A DNA stretch of 7,206 nucleotides from assembly GCA_016869415.1 (NCBI GenBank), contig VGEI01000182.1, positions 1 through 7,206 of the forward strand, in the 5' to 3' direction. The notes under the pieces were generated by a model that worked only from the letters and a program-made list of their open reading frames with translations, was not told the DNA's origin and ran no database searches. This DNA is from Alphaproteobacteria bacterium (GTDB lineage: Bacteria; Pseudomonadota; Alphaproteobacteria; CACIAM-22H2). Below, piece by piece: positions 1-6,203 of the stretch (position 1 is its first letter; every line of letters begins with the position of its first letter). Made by a program: the position numbers and the translations under genes.

Positions 1-336
1 GTCGCCGACCTGAAACACATAAAGGCGGGTCAGATCGGCCCTGCCGTCCATGAGCGGCCCACTGACAAATTCCACCGCCATCTGAAGTTCGGGGTGCGCC
101 AGTTGACGAGGGTCGCCGGCGTGCCGCTGAAATCCGGCGGCTTCGAGGGCCGATGCAAGTTTCTCATCGTCGGCCGTAACGAGGTCGAAGTCGCCTGACG
201 TGACGGCCCCACTGGTGTAGAGTTCGACAGCTGCCCCGCCAACCAAGATTGGGCGCGTGGCGCCGTTCTTGGTTGCCAGCGTCACGGCTCGGGCAAGAAG
301 GGCAATGGCCTCTCTGAATTGTCGCCGAAGGGCCAT
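1..336 (-). CDS. Nucleotidyltransferase-fold protein, N-terminal part (runs off left edge)
   Basis: Open frame of 112 codons from an ATG at 336 to the window edge with no stop. The true C-terminus lies outside. Residues 31-53 carry the signature of the DNA polymerase beta-like nucleotidyltransferase fold: a GG pair (33-34, in LVGGAAVELY), then D49-F-D51 in TSGDFDLV. E89 in the strand MAVEF is a plausible third acidic metal ligand, so the active-site triad looks intact. The helix-rich first 28 residues precede the core, as is usual. This resembles the stand-alone or AbiEii/DUF6036-like predicted nucleotidyltransferases found in toxin-antitoxin and orphan settings, but the part that would separate these families is missing. 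The start follows the metH stop by 15 nt with only a weak purine-rich GGACGG upstream, so it is probably translated from the metH message. It lies in the same reading frame as metH, separated by one TAG. The fold call is fairly secure; substrate and role are unknown. Confidence 0.72.
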   Translation of the reverse strand, partial: MALRRQFREAIALLARAVTLATKNGATRPILVGGAAVELYTSGAVTSGDFDLVTADDEKLASALEAAGFQRHAGDPRQLAHPELQMAVEFVSGPLMDGRADLTRLYVFQVGD

Positions 337-351
337 TCGCCGTCCGTCCCG

Positions 352-3300
352 CTACACCGAGAAATACTTCGCCTGCGGGTGGTGGCAGACGATGGCCGAG
401 GTGGATTGCTCGGGGTGGAGTTGGTCCTCGTCGGACATCTGGATGCCGATGCGCTCGGCGCCGAGCAGCGCCAAGAGCTGCTTCTGGTCGGCGAGGTTCG
501 GGCAGGCCGGGTAGCCGAACGAGTAGCGCGAGCCGCGATAGCCCTGCTTCAGCATCTTGTCCATGTCGCGGTCGTCCTCGTGGCCGAAGCCGAGCTCGCC
601 GCGGATGCGCTTGTGCGTGTATTCGGCCAGCGCCTCGGCCGTCTCCACGCCCAGCCCGTGCAGGTAGAGATAGTCCTGGTACTTGTTCTCGGCGAACCAT
701 TCGCGGGCCACTTCCGAGGCGCGCTGGCCCATGGTGACGACCTGCAGGCCGATGACATCGAGCTCGTTGGCCGTGCGGTCGCGGAAGAAATCGGCGATGC
801 ACAATCCCCCTTCCCTCGCCTGGCGCGGGAAGGTGAAGCGGGCCAGTTCGGTCTTTTCGTCTTCGCCGAAGATGATGACTGAGTCGCCCTCCGAGGCGCA
901 TTTCCAGAAACCATAGACCGCCTGCGGCTGCAGGATGTTCTCGGCCTCGACCTTGTCGAGCATGCGGCGGAGGATCGGCTTGATCTCGCGCTGGGCGAAG
1001 ACCTTGTAGTCGTCGAGGGACTTGCCGGCCTTTCGGAAGCCCCACTGGAATTGATAGAGCATGGTCTCGTTGAGGAACGGGACCAGCGCCTTAACCGGTA
1101 CGCGCTCGACCACCCGCGCCCCCCAGAAGGGTGGTGCAGGCACCGGCACGGCGGCAGCCAGCTCGGCGCGGCGCGTCTGGACGTCCTCGAAATCGACCGG
1201 GCGCATGACCCGCGCCTGCGTCGCCTGGCCCAAAGTGCGCTTGGTGTTGGAGGGCCGGCTCTCGCGCTTGGTCTTGGCCTGGCCGACATGCTCGTCGAAC
1301 TTGCCGTTGACCACCTTGTCCATCAGGTCGAGCCCGTCGAAGGCGTCTCTGGCATAGGCCACGCGGCCGGGGCCGTAGCTGGCGACGCAATCCTCCTCGA
1401 CGTATTTGCGGGTGAGCGCGGCACCGCCCAGCAGCACCGGGACGTCGACGCCCTCGCGGGTCATCTCCTCCAGGTTCTCGCGCATCACCACGGTCGACTT
1501 GACGAGAAGGCCGGACATGCCGACGGCATTGGCCTTGTGCTCCTTGACTGCCGAGAGGATGTTGGCGATCGGCTGCTTGATGCCCAGGTTGATCACCCGG
1601 TAGCCGTTGTTGGTCAGGATGATGTCGACCAGGTTCTTGCCGATGTCGTGCACGTCGCCCTTCACCGTGGCCAGCACGATGGTGCCCTTCTGCTGGCCCT
1701 CGAGGCGCTCCATGTGCGGCTCGAGATAGGCGACCGCCATCTTCATGGTCTCGGCCGATTGCAGCACGAAGGGCAGCTGCATCTTGCCGGAGCCGAAGAG
1801 CTCGCCCACCACCTTCATGCCGTCGAGCAGGTGGGTGTTGATGATGTCGAGCGGCTTGTAGCTCTTCATGGCCAGCTTGAGGTCGTCCTCGAGGCCGAGC
1901 TTGTCGCCGTCGACGATGCGGTTCTTCAGGCGGTCCTCGACCGCCTCGGCGCGCTTCTTCTCCTTCTTGGCCTCGCCGGCCCGGTTCTCGAACAGGGCGA
2001 TGAAGGCCTGCAGCGGGTCGTAACCGTCACGGCGGCGGTCGAAGATCAGGTCTTCGGCGACCTTGACCTCCTCGGCCGGGATCTTGTGCAGAGGCGCGAT
2101 CTTGGAGTGGTGCAGGATGGCGCCGGTCAGCCCGCGCTTCAGCGCGTGCTCCAGCATCACCGAGTTGAGCACATGGCGGGCCGGCGGGTTGAGGCCGAAG
2201 GAGATGTTGGAGAGGCCGAGGATGATCTGCACGTCGGGCAGCGCCTCGCGGATGCGGGCAATGCCCTCGAGCGTCCACAGGCCGAGCTTGCGGTCGTCCT
2301 CGTTGCCGGTGGCGATGGTGAAGGTCAGCGGATCGATGAGCAGGTCCGATTGGAGCACGCCGTACTTCGCCGCGAACTCGGCCAGGCGCCTGGCGATCTT
2401 GACCTTGTCGTCGACCGTCTTGGCCATGCCGGTCTCGTCGATGGTCAGGGCGACCACGGCAGCGCCGAACTTTTTGGCGAGCTTGAGGCGCTTCTCGGCC
2501 GGCTCCTCGCCGTCCTCGAAGTTGATCGAGTTGATCACCGCTTTGCCGCCGTAGAGCTTGAGGGCGGATTCAAGCACCGGGAACTCGGTCGAATCGACGA
2601 CCAGCGGTGCGGTGATCGAGCCGCGCATGCGGGCGATCACCTCGTTCATCTCCTTGACCTCGTCGCGGCCGACGAAGGCCGTGCAGATGTCGAGGGCGTG
2701 GCTGCCCTCTTTCACCTGCTCGCGGCCCATGGCGATGCAGCCGTCCCAGTCGTGGCGCTCCTGCAGCTCGCGCCACTTCTTCGAGCCGTTGGCGTTGCAG
2801 CGCTCGCCTATAGAGAGATAGGCATTCTCTTGCTTGAGCGGCACTTGCGAGTAGAGCGAGGCGACCGAGGGGACCCATACCGCGTTGCGCGTCTTGGGCT
2901 TCGGCCGCCAGCCGTCCGCGGCGCGGCGGCGCAGCATCTGGTCGAGGGCCTCGATATGCGGCGCATCGGTGCCGCAGCAGCCGCCGACCAGGTTGATGCC
3001 ATCCTCGGCGATGAAGCGCTCCAGCCATTTGGCGAGCTCGGGCGGGGTCAGCGGGTAGTGCGTCTTGCCCTCGACCAGCTCGGGCAGGCCGGCATTGGGC
3101 TGCACGGAGACCGGGCCGATCCAGTTCTCGGCCAGCCACTTGACGTGCTCGGCCATCTCCTGCGGACCGGTGGCGCAGTTGAGGCCGATCACCGGCACAT
3201 CGAGGGCGTGGATCACCGTGGCGGCGGCGGCGATGTCGGCGCCGACCAGCAGCGTGCCCGTCGTCTCGACCGTCACCTGCACGAAGACGGGGACGTCCTT

Positions 3301-3843
3301 ACCAAGCTCCGCCCGCGCAATCTTCACACCATTCACCGCCGCCTTGATCTGCAGCGGGTCCTGGCAGGTCTCGATCAGGATGGCGTCGACGCCGCCGTCG
3401 AGCAGGCCGCGGGCCTGCACGGTCAGCGCCTGCTCCAGCGCGTCGTAATCGATATGGCCGAGGCTGGGCAGCTTGGTGCCCGGGCCGATCGAGCCCAGCA
3501 CGAAGCGCTCGCGGCCATCCGTCTTGAACTCGGCCACGGCCTCGCGGGCGAGCTGCGCCGCGTTCTTGTTGAGGTCGTAGGCGAGATCCTGCAGGCCGAA
3601 CTCGCCAAGCGTGATGGGTGAGCCGCCGAAGGTGTTGGTCTGCACAATGTCCGAGCCGGCCTTGAGGTAGGAGCGGTGGATGTCGCGCACGATGTCGGGC
3701 CGCGCCTTGGTCAGGATCTCGGTGCAGTTCTCGTGGCCGAGATAGTCGCGCTCGACGTCGAGAGTCAGCGCCTGGACACGGCTGCCCGTGCCCCCGTCGC
3801 AGAGGAGAACACGGTCTTTCAGGACGTCGAGGATGTGGGCCAT
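352..3843 (-). CDS. metH: Cobalamin-dependent methionine synthase MetH, full length (1163 aa)
   Basis: Transfers a methyl group from 5-methyl-tetrahydrofolate through protein-bound cobalamin to homocysteine, giving methionine and THF in the cytoplasm. All modules are present in one chain. The homocysteine domain (about 1-310) has zinc ligands C223 (GLNCATGP) and C289/C290 (GGCCGT). The pterin domain (about 342-600) starts at SIGERCNANGSKK. The four-helix cap (about 640-715) is followed by the B12 domain (about 720-845), with D730-V-H732-D-I-G and S783 forming the axial-ligand triad. The 51-residue spacing from H732 to S783 equals that of E. coli H759-S810. The reactivation domain (about 905-1163) carries the AdoMet motif R1106-Y-S-F-G-Y1111-PACP. 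The protein is shorter than E. coli MetH (1227 aa), ending right after AKYFSV without the extra C-terminal tail. The ATG at 3843 is preferred over an in-frame TTG at 3849, because MAHILDVL matches the family start. It lies downstream of metF, with a palindromic repeat in between. Confidence 0.97.
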   Translation of the reverse strand: MAHILDVLKDRVLLCDGGTGSRVQALTLDVERDYLGHENCTEILTKARPDIVRDIHRSYLKAGSDIVQTNTFGGSPITLGEFGLQDLAYDLNKNAAQLAREAVAEFKTDGRERFVLGSIGPGTKLPSLGHIDYDALEQALTVQARGLLDGGVDAILIETCQDPLQIKAAVNGVKIARAELGKDVPVFVQVTVETTGTLLVGADIAAAATVIHALDVPVIGLNCATGPQEMAEHVKWLAENWIGPVSVQPNAGLPELVEGKTHYPLTPPELAKWLERFIAEDGINLVGGCCGTDAPHIEALDQMLRRRAADGWRPKPKTRNAVWVPSVASLYSQVPLKQENAYLSIGERCNANGSKKWRELQERHDWDGCIAMGREQVKEGSHALDICTAFVGRDEVKEMNEVIARMRGSITAPLVVDSTEFPVLESALKLYGGKAVINSINFEDGEEPAEKRLKLAKKFGAAVVALTIDETGMAKTVDDKVKIARRLAEFAAKYGVLQSDLLIDPLTFTIATGNEDDRKLGLWTLEGIARIREALPDVQIILGLSNISFGLNPPARHVLNSVMLEHALKRGLTGAILHHSKIAPLHKIPAEEVKVAEDLIFDRRRDGYDPLQAFIALFENRAGEAKKEKKRAEAVEDRLKNRIVDGDKLGLEDDLKLAMKSYKPLDIINTHLLDGMKVVGELFGSGKMQLPFVLQSAETMKMAVAYLEPHMERLEGQQKGTIVLATVKGDVHDIGKNLVDIILTNNGYRVINLGIKQPIANILSAVKEHKANAVGMSGLLVKSTVVMRENLEEMTREGVDVPVLLGGAALTRKYVEEDCVASYGPGRVAYARDAFDGLDLMDKVVNGKFDEHVGQAKTKRESRPSNTKRTLGQATQARVMRPVDFEDVQTRRAELAAAVPVPAPPFWGARVVERVPVKALVPFLNETMLYQFQWGFRKAGKSLDDYKVFAQREIKPILRRMLDKVEAENILQPQAVYGFWKCASEGDSVIIFGEDEKTELARFTFPRQAREGGLCIADFFRDRTANELDVIGLQVVTMGQRASEVAREWFAENKYQDYLYLHGLGVETAEALAEYTHKRIRGELGFGHEDDRDMDKMLKQGYRGSRYSFGYPACPNLADQKQLLALLGAERIGIQMSDEDQLHPEQSTSAIVCHHPQAKYFSV

Positions 3844-3863
3844 TACCAACCACCAAGCTCAAT

Positions 3864-3925
3864 CGTCATCGCCGGGCTTGACCCGGCGATCCACGTGGAT
3901 GCCCGGGTCAAGCCCGGGCATGACG
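3864..3925. repeat. Palindromic double-hairpin repeat between metF and metH
   Basis: A 62-bp imperfect inverted repeat centred between 3894 and 3895 (CAC|GTG), with 27 of 31 positions pairing. Each half is also a hairpin by itself: ATCGCCGGG-cttga-CCCGGCGAT at 3868-3890 and ATGCCCGGG-tcaag-CCCGGGCAT at 3899-3921, both with perfect 9-bp stems and 5-nt loops. The four mismatches between halves are a CG-to-GC swap on each arm of each stem, so every small hairpin stays fully paired. Such elements are dispersed in many alphaproteobacterial genomes, where they are often mistranslated as GLDPAIH...RVKPGHD. It fills most of the 97-nt gap in the metF-metH message. No T-run follows on either strand, so it is unlikely to be an intrinsic terminator. 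It could alter mRNA processing or stability, or be a neutral mobile remnant. I cannot name the repeat family. Confidence 0.88.
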
Positions 3926-3940
3926 GAAAAGGAAGAATGT

Positions 3941-4840
3941 TCACGCCACAGCCTTCTTGTCCGCCGCCTTCGGCCTAACACCTAAAATGTGGCAGATGGC
4001 GTAAGTCAGGTCGGCGCGGTTGAGAGTGTAGAAGTGGAACTCGTCGACGCCGTATTCCTGCAGCCGGCGGCATTGCTCGGCAGCGACCGAGGCGGCGACC
4101 AGCTTGCGCGTGTCGGGGTCGGCGTCGAGGCCCTCGAAGAGATTGGCCAGCCAGACGGGCACGCGCGTGCCGCACTGCTTGGCGAATTTCACCAGGGTGG
4201 CGAAGTTGGTCACCGGCAGGATGCCGGGGGTGATCGGCGCGGTGATGCCCTTGGCGGCGACGCGGTCGCGGAAGCGCAGGAAGACGTCGATATCCAGGAA
4301 ATACTGGGTGATGGCGCGGGTGGCGCCGGCGTCGATCTTGCGCTTGAGGTTGTCGAGATCGGCCTCGGCGCTGACGGCGTCGGGATGCGTCTCGGGATAG
4401 GCGGCGACGCTGATCTCGAAATCGGCGATGCGCTTCAAGCCGGCGACCAGGTCGGCGGCATAGGCGTAGCCGCCGGGATGCGGCGTGTACTTCGTCTCGC
4501 CCGCCGGCGGGTCGCCGCGCAGGGCGACGATGTGGCGGATGCCGGATTTCCAGTAGTCGCGGGCGACCTCGTCGATCTCCTCTCTGGTCGAGCCGACACA
4601 GGTCAGATGGGCGGCGGCGCGGATGCCGGCGTCGGATTCGATACGGCGCACGGTGGCGTGAGTGCGGCTGCGGGTCGAGCCGCCGGCCCCGTAGGTCACC
4701 GACATGAAGCGCGGGCTCAAGGGCGCCAGCCGCTCGACCGCCTGCCACAGATTCTTCTCCATCTCCTCGGTCTTGGGCGGGAAGAATTCGAAGGAGATCT
4801 TGCTCGCCGGGCGGCCGCCGCCGATCAATCCGTTAGACAT
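3941..4840 (-). CDS. metF: 5,10-methylenetetrahydrofolate reductase MetF (299 aa)
   Basis: FAD-dependent reduction of 5,10-methylene-THF to 5-methyl-THF, the methyl donor used by MetH encoded just downstream. The TIM-barrel family motifs run in order: SFEFFPPKTEEME (16-28, E18 corresponding to catalytic E28 of E. coli), PRFMSVTYGAGGSTR (43-57), HLTCVGST (78-85), GIRHIVALRGDPPAG (100-114, D110 matching E. coli D120), SVAAYPETHPDA (144-155), KIDAGATRAITQYFLD (168-183), GILPVTNF (206-213) and FHFYTLNRADLTYAICHILGVRP near the end. Length is normal for the family (E. coli 296 aa). The ATG at 4840 is the first in-frame start after a stop at 4850-4852, so the start is well constrained. However, the only good Shine-Dalgarno (4861-4865) lies 20 nt upstream and is better placed for an out-of-frame ATG at 4853. 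The upstream regulator gene ends 23 nt before this start, implying one operon. Confidence 0.97.
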   Translation of the reverse strand: MSNGLIGGGRPASKISFEFFPPKTEEMEKNLWQAVERLAPLSPRFMSVTYGAGGSTRSRTHATVRRIESDAGIRAAAHLTCVGSTREEIDEVARDYWKSGIRHIVALRGDPPAGETKYTPHPGGYAYAADLVAGLKRIADFEISVAAYPETHPDAVSAEADLDNLKRKIDAGATRAITQYFLDIDVFLRFRDRVAAKGITAPITPGILPVTNFATLVKFAKQCGTRVPVWLANLFEGLDADPDTRKLVAASVAAEQCRRLQEYGVDEFHFYTLNRADLTYAICHILGVRPKAADKKAVA

Positions 4841-4853
4841 GGCCGTTGCTCAT
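4833..4853 (-). other. Six-codon ORF (MSNGHV) overlapping the metF start
   Basis: ATG at 4853, six codons encoding MSNGHV, and a TAA at 4833-4835. It is out of frame with metF and contains the metF ATG (4840). It sits 7 nt after AGGAG, the ideal spacing, while metF's own ATG sits 20 nt after it. The peptide begins with the same four residues as MetF (MSNGLI). The DNA reads ATGAGCAACGGCC then ATGTCTAACGGAT, a 13-nt near-repeat. It may be a translational coupler, a relic of a duplicated start, or chance. Expression is not shown by the sequence. Confidence 0.35.
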
Positions 4854-4860
4854 GCATGTT

Positions 4861-4865
4861 CTCCT
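4861..4865 (-). promoter_or_regulatory. Shine-Dalgarno AGGAG overlapping the regulator's stop codon
   Basis: AGGAG on the minus strand overlaps the TAG stop (4864-4866) of the ArsR-methyltransferase gene. It is the strongest ribosome-binding motif near metF. Its spacing is 3 nt to an ATG at 4857, 7 nt to an ATG at 4853 and 20 nt to the metF ATG at 4840. Overlap with the upstream stop suggests translational coupling between regulator and metF. Confidence 0.55.
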
Positions 4866-5868
4866 ACTCGGCGGCCAGGGCCCGGCGGTCCGCGGACTTG
4901 GCGGCGGACCACAGGCTGACCGTCAGGGGGGCGCCCGGCAGCTTGGTGACCGGCTCGGGCGTCAGGCCGGCGTCGCGCATCCAGCCGGCGATCTCGCTGT
5001 CGGAGAAGCCGAGCCGGCGATGGGCGTGCTGGGCGCGCAGATGGTCGAGTTGGTGCGGGGCGAAATCGACGATGACGAGCTTGCCGCCGGGCCTGAGCAC
5101 GCGCGCCGCCTCAGCGATGGCCTGGGCCGGCTCGTCGGCGAAATGCAGCACCTGGTGGATGGTGACGGCGTCGAAGCTCGGCCCGTTCCAGGGCAGGCGG
5201 TACATGTCGCCCTGGCGGACGTAGCAATTGGCGATCCCGGCCCTGGCCAGGTTGGCGCGGGCCACGGCCAGCATTTCGCGGCTCATATCGAGGCCGACGC
5301 CGTTGACGCCCTGTTTGCCGAAGAGTTCCAGCAGGCGGCCGGTGCCGGTGCCGATATCGAGCAGGTCGCGCACACGGGAAGGCGGCAGGGTCTCCAGCAG
5401 GGCGCGCTCGACCTCGCCTTCGTCGATATGCAGCGAGCGGATGGCGTCCCAGCGCCCGGCATTGTCGCGGAAATAGGCGGCGGCCCGGGCGGCGCGCTGC
5501 TCGCGCACGGCGGCGAGCCCGGCGCGGTCGCGGGCGATCGTCGGATCGCTGTGCGGCAGCATGTCGACCAGACGCTCGGCCAACGCACCCCCCGCCCCCG
5601 AGCGCGCCAGCCGGTAGAACACCCAGCTCCCTTCCGGCAGCCGTTCGAGCAGGCCGGCTTCGCAGAGCAGCTTGAGGTGCCGCGAGACACGGGGCTGGCT
5701 CTGGCCGAGGATCTGGGTGAGCTCGCTCACCGTGACCTCGCCTAAGGCGCAGAGGCCGAGCAGCCGCAGCCGCGTCGGCTCCGCTCCTGCTCGCAGTCCG
5801 TTGAGTAAGGCCTGCATGCGCTTTTCCCGTCCTCGGGAGTAACGTGAGAAGTGATCGTATAATCCCAT
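4864..5868 (-). CDS. sahR: SahR-like regulator: ArsR HTH fused to SAM/SAH-binding methyltransferase domain (334 aa)
   Basis: Probable transcriptional repressor of the methionine/SAM cycle. Residues about 18-90 form an ArsR-type winged helix: LRAGAEPTRLRLLGL, then the recognition region VSELTQILGQSQPRVSRHL and the wing GLLERLPEGSWVFYRL. The metal-binding ELCVCDL motif of true arsenic/zinc sensors is absent, so metal sensing is unlikely. Residues about 145-320 are a class I methyltransferase fold: motif I DIGTGTG (171-177), acidic D194 in GVGLD, GD at 220-221, SFDAVTIHQVLHF (231-243) and VLRPGGKLVIVDF (257-269). This fusion is the SahR architecture known in Proteobacteria, where SAH binding releases the repressor from SAM-cycle promoters. 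Position directly before metF-metH supports that. The start is uncertain: ATG 5868 is taken here; ATG 5817 (317 aa, GGGA 7 nt upstream) better fits typical ArsR N-termini, and an in-frame TTG at 5883 is least likely. A real methyltransferase activity is the main alternative. Confidence 0.85.
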   Translation of the reverse strand: MGLYDHFSRYSRGREKRMQALLNGLRAGAEPTRLRLLGLCALGEVTVSELTQILGQSQPRVSRHLKLLCEAGLLERLPEGSWVFYRLARSGAGGALAERLVDMLPHSDPTIARDRAGLAAVREQRAARAAAYFRDNAGRWDAIRSLHIDEGEVERALLETLPPSRVRDLLDIGTGTGRLLELFGKQGVNGVGLDMSREMLAVARANLARAGIANCYVRQGDMYRLPWNGPSFDAVTIHQVLHFADEPAQAIAEAARVLRPGGKLVIVDFAPHQLDHLRAQHAHRRLGFSDSEIAGWMRDAGLTPEPVTKLPGAPLTVSLWSAAKSADRRALAAE

Positions 5869-5879
5869 ATTTATATCTT

Positions 5880-5897
5880 TCAATGATTATTATTTGA
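5880..5897. promoter_or_regulatory. Candidate operator TCAA-N10-TTGA upstream of the regulator
   Basis: The imperfect palindrome TCAATGATTATTATTTGA pairs at 6 of 9 half-site positions. It lies in an AT-rich island (about 5838-5900) within otherwise GC-rich DNA and overlaps the proposed -10 element. This is where an autorepressing ArsR/SahR-type protein would be expected to bind. Identification rests on symmetry and position only; I did not match it to a verified SahR motif. Confidence 0.35.
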
Positions 5898-5922
5898 TAA
5901 ACCGGGTTCCCGAATTCTTGAA
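5894..5922 (-). promoter_or_regulatory. Possible sigma-70-type promoter of the sahR-metF-metH operon
   Basis: On the minus strand TTCAAG (5917-5922) and TATCAA (5894-5899) are separated by exactly 17 nt. Matches to the consensus are 3/6 and 4/6. The expected transcription start, near 5887, would give a short leader to the ATG at 5868 or about 70 nt to the ATG at 5817. Low AT background makes this the best candidate in the region, but the match is modest. Confidence 0.35.
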
Positions 5923-6203
5923 ATGCGGCCTTTTTGCAACATTGCGCCACCAAAGACACGCGCCGCCGGGAGTCCGCTGGTGGAGCACTTTGCCACTATG
6001 GTACCTAAGGACTGGCTGTCGGGACTCGGGGATCGCGGCAAGGTTTTGGTAGCGACTCCGCCGTTAGTCTGGGCAGCACCGGGCGCATCCAGAACGGGTG
6101 ATTCGCCGGTCGATGGGGTCAGTGGAGGCCCAGCGCGGGGGGTGCGCCGAGCGCGCCTGTCCTTGCCGGGAAACTGGTAATTTTGGGCTGGATCAACACG
6201 GCG
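5923..6203. other. Divergent intergenic region upstream of mlaA, no supported gene
   Basis: This is the part of the sahR-mlaA gap outside the AT-rich promoter. It must contain the mlaA promoter, but I find no convincing -35/-10 pair. A CCACCA/TGGTGG pairing (5947-5952 with 5978-5983) has a 25-nt loop and is weak. An 85-codon plus-strand frame (5923-6180) has clearly lower third-position GC than neighbouring genes and no recognisable motif, so it is not called as a gene. Confidence 0.5.

Noticed and set aside
30..242. 70-codon minus-strand frame at the left edge
   Set aside because: It is a frame-shifted shadow of the nucleotidyltransferase gene (1-336), whose frame carries recognisable motifs.
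336..369. Stop-codon readthrough joining MetH and the nucleotidyltransferase
   Set aside because: The frames are continuous apart from one TAG, but MetH ends at the conserved AKYFSV position and the next gene has its own ATG, so separate proteins are far more likely.
1051..3621. 856-codon plus-strand open frame antisense to metH
   Set aside because: Its translation is rich in H, D, R, A, L and G as expected for the reverse strand of a GC3-biased gene, with no domain signature. metH on the other strand is unambiguous over the whole span.
3864..3925. Intrinsic terminator between metF and metH
   Set aside because: The hairpins are strong, but no T-tract follows on either strand.
3676..3978. 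Small protein containing IAGLDPAIH and ARVKPGHD
   Set aside because: This is the translation of the palindromic repeat plus metH antisense, a known annotation artefact in alphaproteobacteria.
3989..5224. 411-codon plus-strand open frame spanning metF and the regulator
   Set aside because: Antisense to two well-supported genes and crosses their boundary; composition is that of a reverse-strand shadow.
5869..5935. SAM- or SAH-type riboswitch upstream of the methionine operon
   Set aside because: The leader before the regulator is too short and AT-rich, and I see no recognisable SAM-II or SAH aptamer core. Regulation by the SahR-like protein is the simpler explanation.
5923..6180. 85-codon plus-strand frame in the intergenic region upstream of mlaA
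   Set aside because: Third-position GC is clearly lower than in neighbouring genes, no Shine-Dalgarno or recognisable motif; probably non-coding.
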